A stretch of DNA of 64,000 nucleotides from Dreissena polymorpha (GCF_020536995.1 NC_068356.1:80214107-80278106); one strand, 5' to 3'; numbered from the stretch's first letter, positions 11,439-24,331 are shown. Numbers and translations: made by a program. Notes: generated from the sequence alone by a model not told the origin.

Positions 11439-14400
11439 CTTGGTGAGTCAGAATCCGGATGGGAACTTTTATATGGACTTTATTTATAAGCACAGAGTAC
11501 GCTGTAATGCTACTGTTCTAAAAACCAACGGCTACTCGAGTTATACCCTTAGCGTGAAGTAAGTATGTAATTGTTCCAAACATAACTTGTTCATGCTTTA
11601 TTGACTAGAACAATTGCTTTTAGTTTATAACTATTCTTTTAAGCCACGAACTGTAATTTGTATAGCCCGTAAACTAATATGAATTGTGTGAGGCTATAAT
11701 TAATCAAATTCTAGAAGACGTTGAAACTCTATCATTTATGTTATTTTAAACATGGTACTTTACTGTGTTTACAGTAGCTTCCAGTGGATTTTACTTTTTA
11801 ACTCAATTTAAAACTGCTGTTCCCAAAAGAATCCGACTCCCCAGTAGTTAAAAGTTCATGTTAACTTTGTTTCAGCGTAACAGATGGCATAACAACACTA
11901 TATGACACCTTTACCGTACTCATTTTGGGTTTATCAAGTAAGCCTAAATACTGATACGGGTGTTTTTTCTCTCGAATATTAAAATTAAATTCAGATTACG
12001 ATCACAAATATCGTAGCTGTTATTTGGGTAACAATATATCTGGTATTGAAACGACGCATCATACAAATACAAATATTTGTTTAAAAATTAAATCCAGCGA
12101 ATATAAAAACTCGATACGTTTAAATAATTATTTCCAATGGCTTGTTTGACCATTGATATGTTTAAAATAGTGTTCTATTTATTCTTGTGTTTTTGCCAAA
12201 ATACAAAGTCTTCAACATTCTAATAGGTTGCAAGTTACTTATTTTGATTCTAACAGGATCCGTTATTCTTCGCGTCTGTTAACTTGCGAACATTGCCTTG
12301 AATCTAACATGACCCAGGATGATGCACGTATAAACACATCCATATTAGTAGTGGATGAGGTGTCCGCCTAGCGATCGGGAGTTCGTGGGTTCGCTCCCTA
12401 CTCGAGGAGCGTTCTCATTATTTCCTCCATAGACACCAAGGACAGGTTTTTCCCAGGAAACGGACTCGACAGTGTCCATATCTACCTATAATACGCCTTC
12501 CTGTTATAGTCAGCAATTGAATATAGGAAGTACAAAGTAGAAGTAGAAGTATAAAACAACTACCGGAAGCTTTTGATGGTTTTATATTACTGGCGTATGC
12601 GTGCCAAAAATTGTATTCTAATATAAAATTTGTATTTGTTTATGAAGTTGACGTTTCTATTGTGTAATTAACAATGAATGATGTCGATATCTTTTAATGA
12701 TATAAAAATCAAACACTATTCATTTGGTGTAGAATGTGTTTTCTAAATTTCGCAAACTAGTACTACTTTTTAAGCATATAAGAAACGGTTCGATTCTATA
12801 TGTTCTTTAACAGTTTGAACCAGTGACGTTGACGTATCGCCATGATGTTTTTGGCTTGAATTTTTTTCCTCCGCGTCATAAGTTTTCTGTTAGCGGAGGA
12901 TGAGAGACTTGTTAAAAATAAACTCCTCATAACATTATTATATATCATTAAAATGTAAAACTCAGGCAATCTCTCTTATATACGTACAATGGTAAATAAA
13001 TAAATACATTAATTAAAACAAATATATACATAAATATTATTAATTTTTTTATGGCAGTTACAATCACCTTTCATTTTTTAGAAAGGTAGATCATACCTAT
13101 GGGGAGAGACGTCGTATTTTTTAAGTGTGCGTCTTAAAAGTGGTCCCACTGTACACCTGTCACATTTGATGTTTGTATGGTTTATGAACATTCATTACCT
13201 AATTGAGTAATTTTAACTGCCATACAAAATTAATAATAATTTCTCTAGGTTGTATAATGACATCCCTTTACATTATTTACAAGTCTTTTCATACATTACT
13301 GATATTATTTATCCTGCTGTTTATATCATACATTATAGTCTTTAATTGTGTTCGTTTAAGGCATAGGAACCACATCAACTACGACACCTACTACGCAAAC
13401 ATCAACGGCGGCCTCGACTACCACGGCTGTAATCGGTTAGTGCGACTTATCATTTATAACAATTGAGGAACTTAATTTTTGATTTGCTTTATTGTAATAA
13501 AACACAATGGTCAGTTCTAATGCATGGATATTAAGTTGCGATATTAATATTTTTGGGCAGTCTTTAACCAAAACCGTGACAATAATCGAGAACAGTTATA
13601 TGAAATTAATGAACTTTTGTTTCACGTTACAAGTAATCGAATGCTTTTTTACTTCAATGAGTCTCTCAACACAAAATTTACGCCGATAATTTAAAATACA
13701 AATCGAGTCTTATATTTTTTCGGGTTCATACATTTTGTCTATGTGTTGTTTTTATCAAATAATCTCTGATAAGTGACAATTACTCAGGCTCGGACATGGC
13801 TTTGTTAGATGAACGCATGTTTTACTATTAGGCACATATTTAAGCAAGACATTTATTAATTTGTCAATACAAAACTATTATTGATTCTACTAATTAATTT
13901 ATAAGGTATTCATTAATTTAAACTGTCATTAAAATATAAAATAATTCTCTAAGTTATACAGTCAAATTCCTTCCACATAACTAACATGTCATTTCACAAA
14001 AGCTGTGTTATTGACATTACTTATCCTGTCGGCTACACAATAAATGACAATTTATATGTTGTTTGTTTAAGAAACCACGTTAGCTATGACATCCACTACG
14101 CAGACTACTACGTCGCCTTCGACGACCACCGCAGTAGTCGGTAAGTGCGACTAATCATCATAACAATTAAGGAACTTGTTTTTTATTTCTAAATTGTCAT
14201 AAAACACAATTATTGAGCATTGACTGTGGCATGACTTATACCTTTTGTGATTTCTTAACAATATATATTGTGGTGAATATCGGATTTTGTATTGTATGAC
14301 TTATGGGGGTTGTGATTTTTTAACAATTGTATTGGAACAAAAATCATTAATAGTATATTGTTTGTTTGAAATTAAACTCTAGCTAATATAATAAGTTGAT

Positions 14401-15759
14401 TTGGCAACACAGTTATGTTAAATAATTAAATAATTATTAGAAGAAATGTTTTTCGATAAATTGTTCATTATTGTTAATCATAAAACTATTTGTCGTTTTA
14501 ATGCTTCTTTGACCAGCAAAAATGTTTTATTTTTTTAATAGATCGGTTTTGAAGAATTGCTGATTACAGATTATTTCGATTCTTTTATTTTCCAGTCTGA
14601 TGTATTGATGTTTTATAGCGATACCAATTTTGAAAATTAATTCTTACATCCAAATTGACAAATATTTTCTATAGCAACGAGATATATTTTACTAAGCTTT
14701 ACTCATGTTGTTGAGAAGAATTAGCGTTTTAATGGGCATTGTTGCAACAGTTTAATTAATGAGTATTGGTAACTGTAGCGTTATAATAAATCAGATACTC
14801 CGTCATATACATAAACATACACATTAGATAATCTTTCAGAATCATTAAACACTTCACCCCAATAAGGGCAAGCATCAACAAATAAACAATTCGCATCAAC
14901 AGCGGTACATAGCACCCTAATGACACCTGTCAATAGTAAGCAGACCAAATAAATCAATATGTTATAAAGCGCCAATTGTATACCCATGTTGCTATTTGAC
15001 AATTTAATAATAAATGTTAAATTAAAAATAGCTGATGACATTCAAATATGGGAACCTACTGTACTGTAAAGTAACTTAAATACTTTATTGTGGTGTTTGC
15101 CACTTAATAACTTTAAAAATACAATAAACCATTCTAAATTCATTCCATGAAGTATGTTTCTCATTATAAAAATGTAATGATTATACCAAGTAATCATGCA
15201 TGTCACTGTTTACAATAATTTACAACCAAGAAATACTTGGGTTTGTTTGTATTTTCGAACATTGACAAACGAAAGTGGGATCAAAAGGTTGAGACATTGG
15301 GACACTTTTTAGAACATAAATAGAAACTGAGAATATGTATTTATTTGTAGCAGACGACCTCTCACTTCTACTCGGACTTGGTCTCGGTATCGGTTTGACG
15401 CTCACAATGTTTCTCATGCTCTTTGTGATTGTTGTGGCGGTCATACTACGAAAGAAACAACTCCCAAAAGGCGAAAACAGGTAGAGTATTACATATATTC
15501 CAGATAAGACTGTTAAGCACTGTATACGTACACAGTTACAAAACAAGTATTTATTTTCTTATCAGAAAACCGCATTTTATGCAAATTTCTGATCGCGTTA
15601 AAGAGGTTTTAGCCGTCAACTCTACATTGCAGACCTGCGCCTAGGCAAAACGCGTTGCCAGTCTCAAAACACATATTAAAAGGTTCCTCGAGAAATGCTA
15701 AACGCAGATCCCGTGATCCTAGAGAAACGCGGGCATACGCGTTTAACGAGGAAAGATAG
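11439..15759 (+). CDS. Single-pass membrane glycoprotein with cadherin-like end, Thr-rich stalk and basic tail, 5' incomplete
   Basis: Six exons join in phase: 11439-11558, 11876-11928, 13367-13435, 14072-14140, 15351-15480 and 15633-15759 (TAG at 15757). The first two encode YTLSV then NVTDG and DTFTVLIL, like the last strands of a cadherin repeat. Exons three and four are 69 bp each and encode near-identical Thr/Ser stalks (TSTTTPTTQTSTAAS and MTSTTQTTTSPS) fit for O-glycosylation, followed by the exon with a strong TM helix (GLTLTMFLMLFVIVVAVIL) and an RKK stop-transfer. The tail is basic (NAKRRSRDPRETRAY) and ends FNEER. Exon three has a second in-phase acceptor at 13361. A competing last exon, 15566-15644, is also in phase but looks less coding. 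Upstream ectodomain exons were not found. Likely a cell-surface adhesion or recognition protein; ligand unknown. Confidence 0.62.
12337..12560 (+). mobile_element. tRNA-derived SINE in an intron of the membrane-protein gene
   Basis: The head carries pol III promoter-like boxes: GGTGTCCGCCTAGCGATCGG as box A region and GTTCGTGGGTTCGCTCCC around box B. A conserved body follows (CAAGGACAGGTTTTTCCCAG) and the end is a short GTAGAA repeat. It does not fold as a working tRNA. Confidence 0.68.
13190..14170 (+). repeat. Tandem segmental duplication of about 705 bp carrying a Thr-rich exon
   Basis: The two 69-bp exons at 13367 and 14072 start 705 bp apart. Similarity extends beyond the exons: the donor-side intron reads GTGCGACT(T/A)ATCAT...ATAACAATT(G/A)AGGAACTT in both, and the upstream introns share AATAATTTCTCTA-like and GTTTAAG acceptor blocks. 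The duplication thus copied exon plus flanking intron, not the exon alone. Confidence 0.7.
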
Positions 15760-17351
15760 ATGGCAATATAGTGCCTAACGATTCTTACTCGAACTATGGA
15801 TATGGACAATGGCCTTTGTGTAAGGAAAGTCATCTGAACGGATGGAAACAGCTTTGAACCAGAATTTGGATTTCATAAGTGCAATCGATCATATTTGAAA
15901 GTGAGTTATACATACATGTTATGGTTTTTGTTACCTACTAGATGACACATTTTATGTCAAACTATGCTATGAGCAGTTGTGTTTAATTTGAACAAAGTCT
16001 TGTTTAATTAAAATCATAAAGAACGAAATGGGTACATTTGTGAGATATAAACTAAATTGCCGGTTTTTCATGTCCTTGTTCCTGTACATATTGGGATTCA
16101 TATGGCATTTCATGTATAGATGGTACTTTCTATATGCAATATGACTATCATATATGACACGTGAATACTTGTATTACACAATGTTTAATGTTTTATATTT
16201 TATTAGCATGTCTTTGTTCCTTACTGATTGCATAACATAACAACGTTAAATACCCGTTGCAATATGTTGACTTTTTGTTTATAGATAGAGGTTATTTGTT
16301 GTATTCGATTGAATATCTTTTGTTTTTATTTTATGCTTTTTACACCGTTAATTTACATTGTCAAAGAGTTTAACTGGATAATTTTGATGGAAAAAATGAC
16401 GTCATTTCACAGCAAAACAGTGAAAAATATCGATATATTTCACTGGTATGTTTCACTGTTTAAAACAGTGAAATATCAGTTTTTATTACACTGATATTTC
16501 TCTATAAACCACCGGAAAGCATAAAATAAAAGTTATTATTCATGTTTAAAGGATAACTTGTGATAAATAATCGAATGTATATAAGTTGTAACTATAAACG
16601 AGTGATGTTAACATGTGGCGTAGGTTTGCTGCTTTTATGTATACGATGTATAATTTAGTTATATTAAAGCTTGATTAAACGTCAATCATTATGTCCGTGT
16701 CAGACATCTTATTATATTGTTCAATTTAAGGTAAATGAATGCCAAAGTCTGTAGTGTTTACAAGTGCCTTTGTTCGGTCTTTTATGACATAAAACATTAA
16801 AGGCTGAACTGAAATGTATTACCGGTAGTTGCAAGTACTAACATTTCACTCATGCAGAATTGACACAGAAAACATTTGGTGTTTTTCTAGTTAACTAAGT
16901 TTGTTAGTGATCGCCATTTAACTCAATAACCCATTCGATTTGCTTAATTTATAAGTCTAATTTGCATATATATTTTGCTTAAGCCAAAGCGAATTAAGAC
17001 GAGGTGTAAGGGGATTTTACATAAAATTAATATGTTGGTCAAAAGAACAAATATAAACTATTTTCTTTTTATTCCTTTTAGTTGAACCAAAACATTTATC
17101 TCAAAAAGGACTCATATTGATCGTTTAATCACCCTCTGTGAACAGGGATCATTTGTTTAATTAAACAGTGGTTTTATATATTTAAGGACTTTTACTGCGT
17201 ATTTATTTATTGAAAAACATTTATCGCTGTTCACTGATAAACTGATGAATTAATTCTAGACCGGCACTGGTATGTGTGTAAAAGAACGAAACATCAAAGC
17301 ATTGTTCACAAAAGACTGCGACTTAATTGTGTTTATTATCAAACACATGTT
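15760..17351. other. No gene recognised; small hairpin repeat near 16385-16500
   Basis: The interval likely begins with the membrane-protein 3' UTR. At 16385-16500 copies of CAGTGAAA and TTTCACTG alternate and form nested hairpins around ATATCGATAT, probably a MITE fragment. Otherwise AT-rich with no exon. Confidence 0.4.
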
Positions 17352-18541
17352 TTAACAATCTGGATCTCTATCAAAATAAAACAACACACTATGAATGAAG
17401 CGATTCAAAGTAGTATTGAAGGCAGAAAAACAGGCGAAGTCACTCTGCAATAGCCTTCTCAAACCTTTTACGGAACTGAAATACAAGAGTAGTGTCTCTA
17501 CCATATATATCATTTTAAGCATAATGTTTATGAACACATACCCGATGCGTTCGTTGTTGATTGTGTACTGCATCTGCTAGGGGTTGATACATTATAAGAA
17601 AGCTTTCCTGAAGGCTTGACGAAGATGCCGAGCTGACAGTATGGGTTCCAAGGCGTTCAGATGGTAGCAAAACGTTAAGGACTTCCCCAAAAAGTCACGT
17701 GTTCATCAAAAGAGGTCAACCCGCATCATGTTTGTTGCTATGATTTTAATTCGGATCGTGAAAATAAAACTCACCATAAGATAACTTCAAGTAATATAAA
17801 TACTCAAAATCAACAAATATTTCGCAAAATGTTTCGTAAAAATAAAGCTAACCCATACAAAATTCAGTTTTCCTTATAGCAATAGCCAAAATTTCAATGC
17901 AAAAGTGTGGTATGGTAACATAGATTTAACGAGATTCAAAATGCTCTTATGCGCAACGTTATCTATCAATTCGACGCATGAAAAGTTACTTGGTATATGG
18001 ACATGTGTTGAATATATTGTCCCGCAAAAGAACAAAAATGAGCATTTTTGCGTCTTGTTAAATCTATGTTACCAGACCACATCTAGCGTTGAAAGTTTGG
18101 CTATTGCTATAAGGAATATTTATTATTTATGTGTTAACTTTATTTTTTCGAAATATTGTACGAAATATTGATTTTTTAGGGTTTATGGGCTTTAAAGTGG
18201 TCAAATGAATTAATGTGAAATGCATCTAATTGCACTTACGGCCCAATCCCTTCTTCCGCAAAAAAGTCGGGGTATACTCGAATTCCTATGGACATCTGTA
18301 AACACAAACCTATCCGGCAAGGATCTCCTTTCTTTACAAGTTAGCTACTTTAAACCAAAACATAAAAGCTCATCGAAATGATCATTTGAAGACTTATTAA
18401 ATACATATAATCTCTCGTAGGGATTAAACATGGGGCAGCCTTGTAACAAGGCAGAAGCGGTATCTTCTTCATCGTTGCTACCTATTCGGGAGCAACTGCG
18501 TTTGCCTCTCTCATTAATACACAAAACAAGAGCCGATAAGT
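17352..18541 (-). CDS. Candidate unknown gene, three possible exons
   Basis: Three minus-strand blocks join in phase. The middle one, 18240-18295, is bounded by GTTTACAG and a perfect GTAAGT donor and encodes MSIGIRVYPDFFAEEGIGP. The last, 17352-17475, follows a strong pyrimidine-rich acceptor (CTCTTGTATTTCAG) and encodes SVKGLRRLLQSDFACFSAF onward to DRDPDC and TAA. The first, about 18405-18541, encodes an NDEEDTASALLQGCPMFNPY peptide with a weak GTATTT donor. Phase agreement across both junctions is the main support. No family was recognised, and the start is unknown. The intron between the last two blocks holds a MITE (17802-18184). It could also be a decayed gene. Confidence 0.32.
17802..18184. 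mobile_element. MITE with about 95-bp imperfect terminal inverted repeats
   Basis: The left arm (17802-17900) contains AAATATTTCGCAAAATG, AATAAAGCTAACCCATA and TTCCTTATAGCAATAGCC. The right arm (18092-18184) contains their reverse complements with few changes. No coding capacity; the open frame at 17905-18171 is incidental. Confidence 0.72.
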
Positions 18542-18601
18542 TGCACTGTATTTGCCTTTTTGACATTACGTTTTTAAATAAATAACAGCAATAACTTGAT
18601 T

Positions 18602-18695
18602 TCATTCATGTGTTGTAAAAAGAGCAAGCCATTTATAGCCCATGTTCAGGTTAATTTTCAGAGCATCCTCGAATTCGCAGTTTTCAATATATTGA
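18602..18695 (-). CDS. Possible stray terminal exon, unknown
   Basis: After an acceptor-like GCACGCTTAG the minus strand reads QYIENCEFEDALKINLNMG and then KWLALFTTHE before TGA. Composition is protein-like, but there is no donor to link it to the candidate exons at lower coordinates, and no upstream exon. It could be a fossil fragment or chance. Confidence 0.2.
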
Positions 18696-18699
18696 CTAA

Positions 18700-20968
18700 G
18701 CGTGCTTTTTTTCGCCCAAAATACTCATTTTGAATTTGGTCTTCCTTGTTTCAGATAAAGTTTTGTCAATAATAATACAACTATGAGTATTATATTAAAG
18801 CTGTATTACATGTTTGTAAATTTGCTCATCTTTTTTAGTTAAGCACTGAACACTAATGTCCTAAATGTATACGCAAGTATTTCACTTGCAAAGTAGTGCC
18901 TTTACATCGTGTTTTTTTATGTATCTGAAATATATCTGTACAGTGTTTTCATATGCGTAACACCTGATGTAGTTGATGCTGTGTTAGAATGGCATACGGC
19001 AAAATTTAAAAATCACATTAACTTTGTAACATTACGACTTGCACTCATATAACCAATTCACATGATACTAAACTGAACATTAAGGCTCTAAGTGGACGTA
19101 TGTTCATTTTTGCTATAATTAATATTCCAGCAATATACATTAAGTTAAAATTGCTGACGATTGTTTGACTTGTTTTAGACATTTGGCTCAATACATGTTT
19201 TCCAGCATGTATATTATTTACAGCATTACATCTGCATTGTTTATTAGCACATGCATTTGTGTATTAGCTATATCTGCATTGTTTTAGATCCCCACGGGTA
19301 AAGTGTTGTCACCCGTTGAAAAATCAGTTTGTGAACAGAACTACTTGCACATTTATTAAGCAGTTAAAAATGAAACAAAAAATGTCATTAAAATGGGGCG
19401 TAGATCTGAAAGAGTTTTATCATTCACACTTTCCTTAGTCATGTGCCCTTGTAAACATCCCTTTGTATGGCAGAATCAATAAACTGATTTAAGTTTGAGA
19501 AGCGAACCTTTTCCACATTTCCAATGCACTTAAATTGATATGCTGTAGTATTCCAGCAATTGCAACTTAATAGTAGCTTCTTTAAAGCCAATGTACATGG
19601 GCGATGTGGAAGGACGGATTTGCGAATCTAAACAATTAATATGCGCTTTGGTGAAATTTGCCTTGTGTGTTTGTAAGACAAGTGTACCGTTGAAGTAAAT
19701 CCCCGTAGCTGTATTACACGTTACGGGGGGGGGGGGGGAGGTAATGCCCTTTTACGCAAAGTTAGCATTTATTATAAAATAAGACAATATACGCGTTAAA
19801 TATAAAAAATACAGACTATAAAGGGAACAATATTTTGGAGTAATGAGACTCTATGTACATATCAAAGGAGGTTAGCATTTTTTTATTCATCCATAAGTAA
19901 GAACCAAGGAGTGTTAAAGCCTAGTATTGCCTTTACGATATATGAGATTCCAATAATACATACAAGGCTGTGAGCCCCTATGTTGATGTTAATAAATCAG
20001 TTTGCACGGACTCTTCTATCAATAAAATGTTTTTCCTAACGTAATTTATTTTTAAATTAAAATTAATTTATTATCCTTGAAAACAGGACGATTATACAAA
20101 TGTACATTACAAAACACATGAACGCATATGGATGGCGGCTAATATGTTCTTTGCCATTCATGAGTTGTTATATGTAGAACGTAAAGAACCCCTACAACAT
20201 TCAAATCCAGGGAAACAATATCCCGTAAGTTTGAACGAACCAAATACGAAACTAAGAAAAGTATTTGCCTCGGGGTAATCGCCGATAAATTACTTTGAGG
20301 TCATTAGAAGAGTTTTGCATTGACTATCGTTTATAACAGTATCCCTTATGAACCTGAACAATTAACAAAGAAGGGGTAAATGAAAATGAATTCAAAACAT
20401 GTCAGAAACAAAGGGATCAGTCTGGCTGTACCCCAGATATATACAATGAAATAAACAATAATTATTTGATTACAATACAATGATTTTGGTTGTAACATGC
20501 ACATAAATGTCACACAAATGTATATATTGCATATGCGACATATACTTCTACAGTTCAAATTGAGCAACAATGATGTCAATACAATTTCAAATGATGCGGC
20601 TAATATATTTGCAAGGAAGCTAAGTAAAAGTGAACATACAACTTAATAAGTTATTTAAAGAGCTTGTTTAAATATTGCATATACAATTCGATACAATAGC
20701 AATCAACAGGTATAAGTATAAATAAAAAATAGTTAAATACAGCGACTAAATAACCTAGTGTAATGATTCGAGGTCTCTAACAATTACCTGAGTAACTTAA
20801 TGTATTTCATGATAAACAAATAGCATGTTTAAGTTCTAGTACAAAACATTATCTTGTGTGCACCTCTAGTATGCAATGTTCAATAAAAGTGACACATTCC
20901 TGCAAAATATTATAAATGTGAAAGCAATTGTACAAAATGAAAAATATGACTTAACAGTAACCCTTTTT
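18700..20968. other. No gene recognised
   Basis: AT-rich DNA without supported exons. A poly-G run of about 14 bases lies at 19725-19738. The 77-codon minus frame at 20346 has no support. Confidence 0.4.
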
Positions 20969-22290
20969 ATAGAACCTCATAGCTGTCTTACGTTGTTACA
21001 TTTCTTTCTGTCTTCTTTAGAAGGGGTCTTATTATGTCAAACCGTCGTGATACATTGTCCACATTTATCTTGTCAAAACACTGTCGTATTATGTCATACC
21101 GTCTTGTTATCTTGTCTGAATGTTGCGCTGACGTGGCTAAATACAGTCTTATTATGTCAAACCGTTGTGTTATCTTGTCCAAATGTGACGTTGACTGGTC
21201 AAAACACAATTTTATTATGTCAAACCGTCGTGCTTTCTTTTCCAATTGTGAAGTTGACTTGTCTAAACACAGTCTTATTATGTCAAACAGTAATCTTGTC
21301 CAAATGTGATTTTGACTTGTCAAAATACAGTCGTATTGTGTGAAACAGTCGTGCTATCATGTCCAAATATGGTGCTGACTTGTCAAAATACAGTCCTATT
21401 ATGTCAAACCGACATGTTATCTTCTCCAAATGTGATGTTGACTTGTCAAATCACAGTTGTACTATGTCAAACCGTCGTGTTACATTGTTCAAATCTGGTG
21501 CTGAGTTGTCAAAACACAGTCTTATTGTGTCAAACCCTCGAGTTATCTTTTTCAAATGTGATGTTGACTTGTCAAAACACAGAAAACACAGTCCTATTAT
21601 GTCAAATAGTCGTGTTATCGTGTCCAAATCTGGTGCTGACTTGTCAAAATACAGTCCTATTATGTCAAACCGTCGTGTTATATTGTCCAAATGTGATGTT
21701 GACTTTTAAAAATACAGTCTAATTATGTAAAACAGTCGTGTTATCTTGTCCAAATCTGGTGCTGACTTGTCAAAATACAGTCTATTAATGTCAAACAGTC
21801 GTGTTATCTTGTCCAAATCTGGTGCTGACTTGTTAAAATGCAGTCTTATTATGTCAAACAGTCGTGGTATCTTGTCCACGACTGTTTGACATAATAAGAC
21901 TGTGTTTTGACAAGTCAAAACCACATTCGGACAAGATAACTTGACAGTTTGACAAGTCAACACCACATTTGGACAAGATAACACGACGGTTTGACATAAT
22001 AGGACTGTATTTTGACAAGTCAACATCAAATTTAGACAAGATAGTACGACGGTTTTATATAATACGACTGTATTTGATAAGTCAACACCACATTTGAACA
22101 TGATTACACGACTGTTTGACATAATAAGACTGTATTTTGACAAGTCAGCACCAGATTTGGACAAGATAACACGACTGTTTGACATGTATTTTGACAAGTC
22201 AACAAATATCACGACGGTTTGACATAATAAGAAACCTTCTTAAGAAGACAGAAAGAAATGTAACAACGTAAGACTGCTATGGCATTCCAT
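20969..22290. mobile_element. Fold-back element: inverted ends and inverted arrays of 63-bp units
   Basis: Both ends carry the same unique sequence in opposite orientation: GTCTTACGTTGTTACATTTC and TTCTGTCTTC on the left (20984-21020), and their reverse complements at 22238-22275. Between them lie about 14 direct units (21028-21880) and then about 6 inverted units (21880-22232), so the whole can fold into a long hairpin. The unit, usually 62-63 bp, is built of three related 21-bp parts ending TTGTCCAAA, TTGTCAAAA and ATGTCAAAC. Because 63 is divisible by three, long open frames appear on both strands; they are not genes. No transposase is present. Confidence 0.85.
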
Positions 22291-22772
22291 ACTTTTTGAA
22301 CATTCGTCTAGATATTATAGCGGGATGCACACGGCTTAGATGAGAAATGTTCGCATCATAAGATTATATTATATTACTACTTTCACCAGTATACAGATGA
22401 ATTCATAGTCATGTGCACAGGCATTGTGTCTAACACAACATATGGATTTTGTTTTTCTAGCCAAAATTAGCTAAAGCTAAATGTTGCGTATGATCGTATA
22501 GTGTTAAAAAACTACGATGATAGTTTCGTTAGGTTCGACCTTTTTAATAGACGTTAATACGAACTTTATCACATGCCATGCCCTGTTTCCCATGTAATAT
22601 AACCATTACGATTATTTTTAACTTACGCATGTGTACTATACTTTTTAAGCGTTTTCATTGGCTTATTTTCGTTCGATTGAGCAATCGCATTTTGTCATTT
22701 TGCATTATGTTTGTGTAAATATTTATTTAATGTGCTCATTTAAAAGCATGTGATAAAAAAGATCTGACACTC

Positions 22773-22895
22773 GTTGTCATTTTATACCATATTTTATTAA
22801 ACTCGTCCAGGAAATTCATTAGTAAGCTCGCCAAAGGCTTGCTTACTAACAAAATTCCTGAACTCGTTTAATAAAATATGGTATGATATGACAAC
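22773..22895. mobile_element. Near-perfect 123-bp hairpin, MITE-like
   Basis: The left arm (TTTATACCATATTTTATTAA, then GTCCAGGAA and TTAGTAAGC) is matched by the right arm (GCTTACTAA, TTCCTGAAC, TTAATAAAATATGGTATGA). Only about 10 bases form the loop. It abuts the 3' side of the LTR-retroelement fossil. Confidence 0.72.
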
Positions 22896-23149
22896 TCGTT
22901 CCGGATCCTAGATATGAATAATATACAACATAAGAAGTGACATCGATAGTATACATGACGTCGCGTGCATGTTAGCGGATAAACGTCAACGTTATGAATT
23001 CCCGACATAGTCCGGGCCTCGAAATGATATAAATTCTAACAACAGTAAAATATAACATGAAATAATGTAAATAAATGTTTAACAAGTATTATTAAATTAA
23101 CGTAAGTCTCTGCCAATCGCAATATTCACATAAAGTCTGAATTGACGCA

Positions 23150-23803
23150 TTATATAAACAGTCTATAGATATTGTTCTCACATTCTTCAATTGGATAATG
23201 TTTCACAATTGGTCGATGCGTGAGTCCATTTTTTTTAAACTTTCGCCGAACGAACGAGTCTGTCATTTCCGTCACGAGTTCCTCCACAACCGCCAAGCGC
23301 CACAAGTCATCGGGCAGTAATCTTGTGTCTGTACGAAGTCGCATACGGATATCGTCTGGTTGCTATTGCCCGGTACTTTACTTCTTTCTCTGAGTGCCTT
23401 AAGGTATTCACGTCACCATCAATCGTGGAAGTTCTTTATAAGTTGCACTCGTCGAGTACCTTGCTTCACAGGCGACGAACGATTGATGCGATAATCTGCT
23501 GGTAATGGCACAAGCTCGACAGGAAGTGACGTTATTTGTCTTCCATATAGAAGATGGGCAGGCGTCAGTGTTTCCGGCTGTCCTGGCTCGCCGGAAGTGA
23601 CGTCAGTAAGGGGTATGTCGTTGATAACGGCATCTGCTTCAGTGACAATAGTGATGAATATCCAATCGATTAATCGGTTATTGAATTCATCGCTCACCAC
23701 CGCAGATTCACACAAATCATTGAAATGTCTAACAACAGCCGTAATGTCGTGCCGTTATCAGACATCATAATTTTTGGTGTTAATTACGAACTACAGAAGC
23801 GCC
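23150..23803 (-). mobile_element. BEL/Pao fossil: integrase late core and C-terminal part
   Basis: Frames here show integrase signatures of this family: a SDNGTT-like core segment, LTPAHLLYGRQITSLP, and WRLAVVEELV followed by RPIVKHYPIEE near the end. The order matches the minus strand, continuing the part found at 28237-30030. Broken fossil. Confidence 0.78.
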
Positions 23804-23807
23804 TATA

Positions 23808-24331
23808 TCAATGCAGCGAATCACGTGGTCAGATTTTAGAAAAAAATGGCCGCTAATGCATGGATTCGATGGAGAAATTGAGTCTTCAAACAGGTACATC
23901 TATCTTATTACTTCCTTGTTTTTAATTGGATGACGCCTATCATAGGGCCAGCCGGAAGCGATTTCACAGAGTATCAACCGTTTTCTTCTGGTTGGTCTGA
24001 GTGGTCGCGATTTCCTGAACCGTCAATTGACATTGAACACGGGCTAACAATAATATCACTGTTTTCACACTAATTAGCTCTGTTTAAGTACCAGTTGTTC
24101 ATGTGGATGCATTTAGGTTGACAAAAAGTGTATAACTCGATTGCTCATGGCGTTATTTTCAAGGTTAAGTTAAGTTTCGATTGGTTTTGACGATTGATAT
24201 TGAGCACGCACATGGCTCTTATACACGGACAACTTTTTGAACAACCTGATATTGAGCACGCTCATGTCAAGGAATACCGTTTTCTCCGCCCAATAAGTCT
24301 AAAAGAACCTCGCATAAACATGTTCTGGTGC
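23808..24331 (+). repeat. Left terminal inverted repeat of the 4.4-kb element
   Basis: It pairs with 27664-28203. Shared blocks include CACGTGGTCAGATTT, GATGGAGAAATTGAGTCTTC, GATTGGTTTTGACGATTG and TACCGTTTTCTCCGCC. The arms have drifted by scattered substitutions and small indels. Confidence 0.82.

Noticed and set aside
12337-12420. Possible tRNA gene
   Set aside because: Has box A and B but no complete cloverleaf, and continues into a SINE body.
15566-15644. Alternative last exon of the membrane-protein gene
   Set aside because: In phase and with an acceptor, but the downstream choice at 15633-15759 gives a longer tail with more protein-like composition; kept only as an alternative.
20876-22212. 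Several overlapping open frames of 60-168 codons on both strands
   Set aside because: They are the translation of 63-bp tandem units; the length is a multiple of three and the unit lacks stops, so frames stay open by arithmetic.
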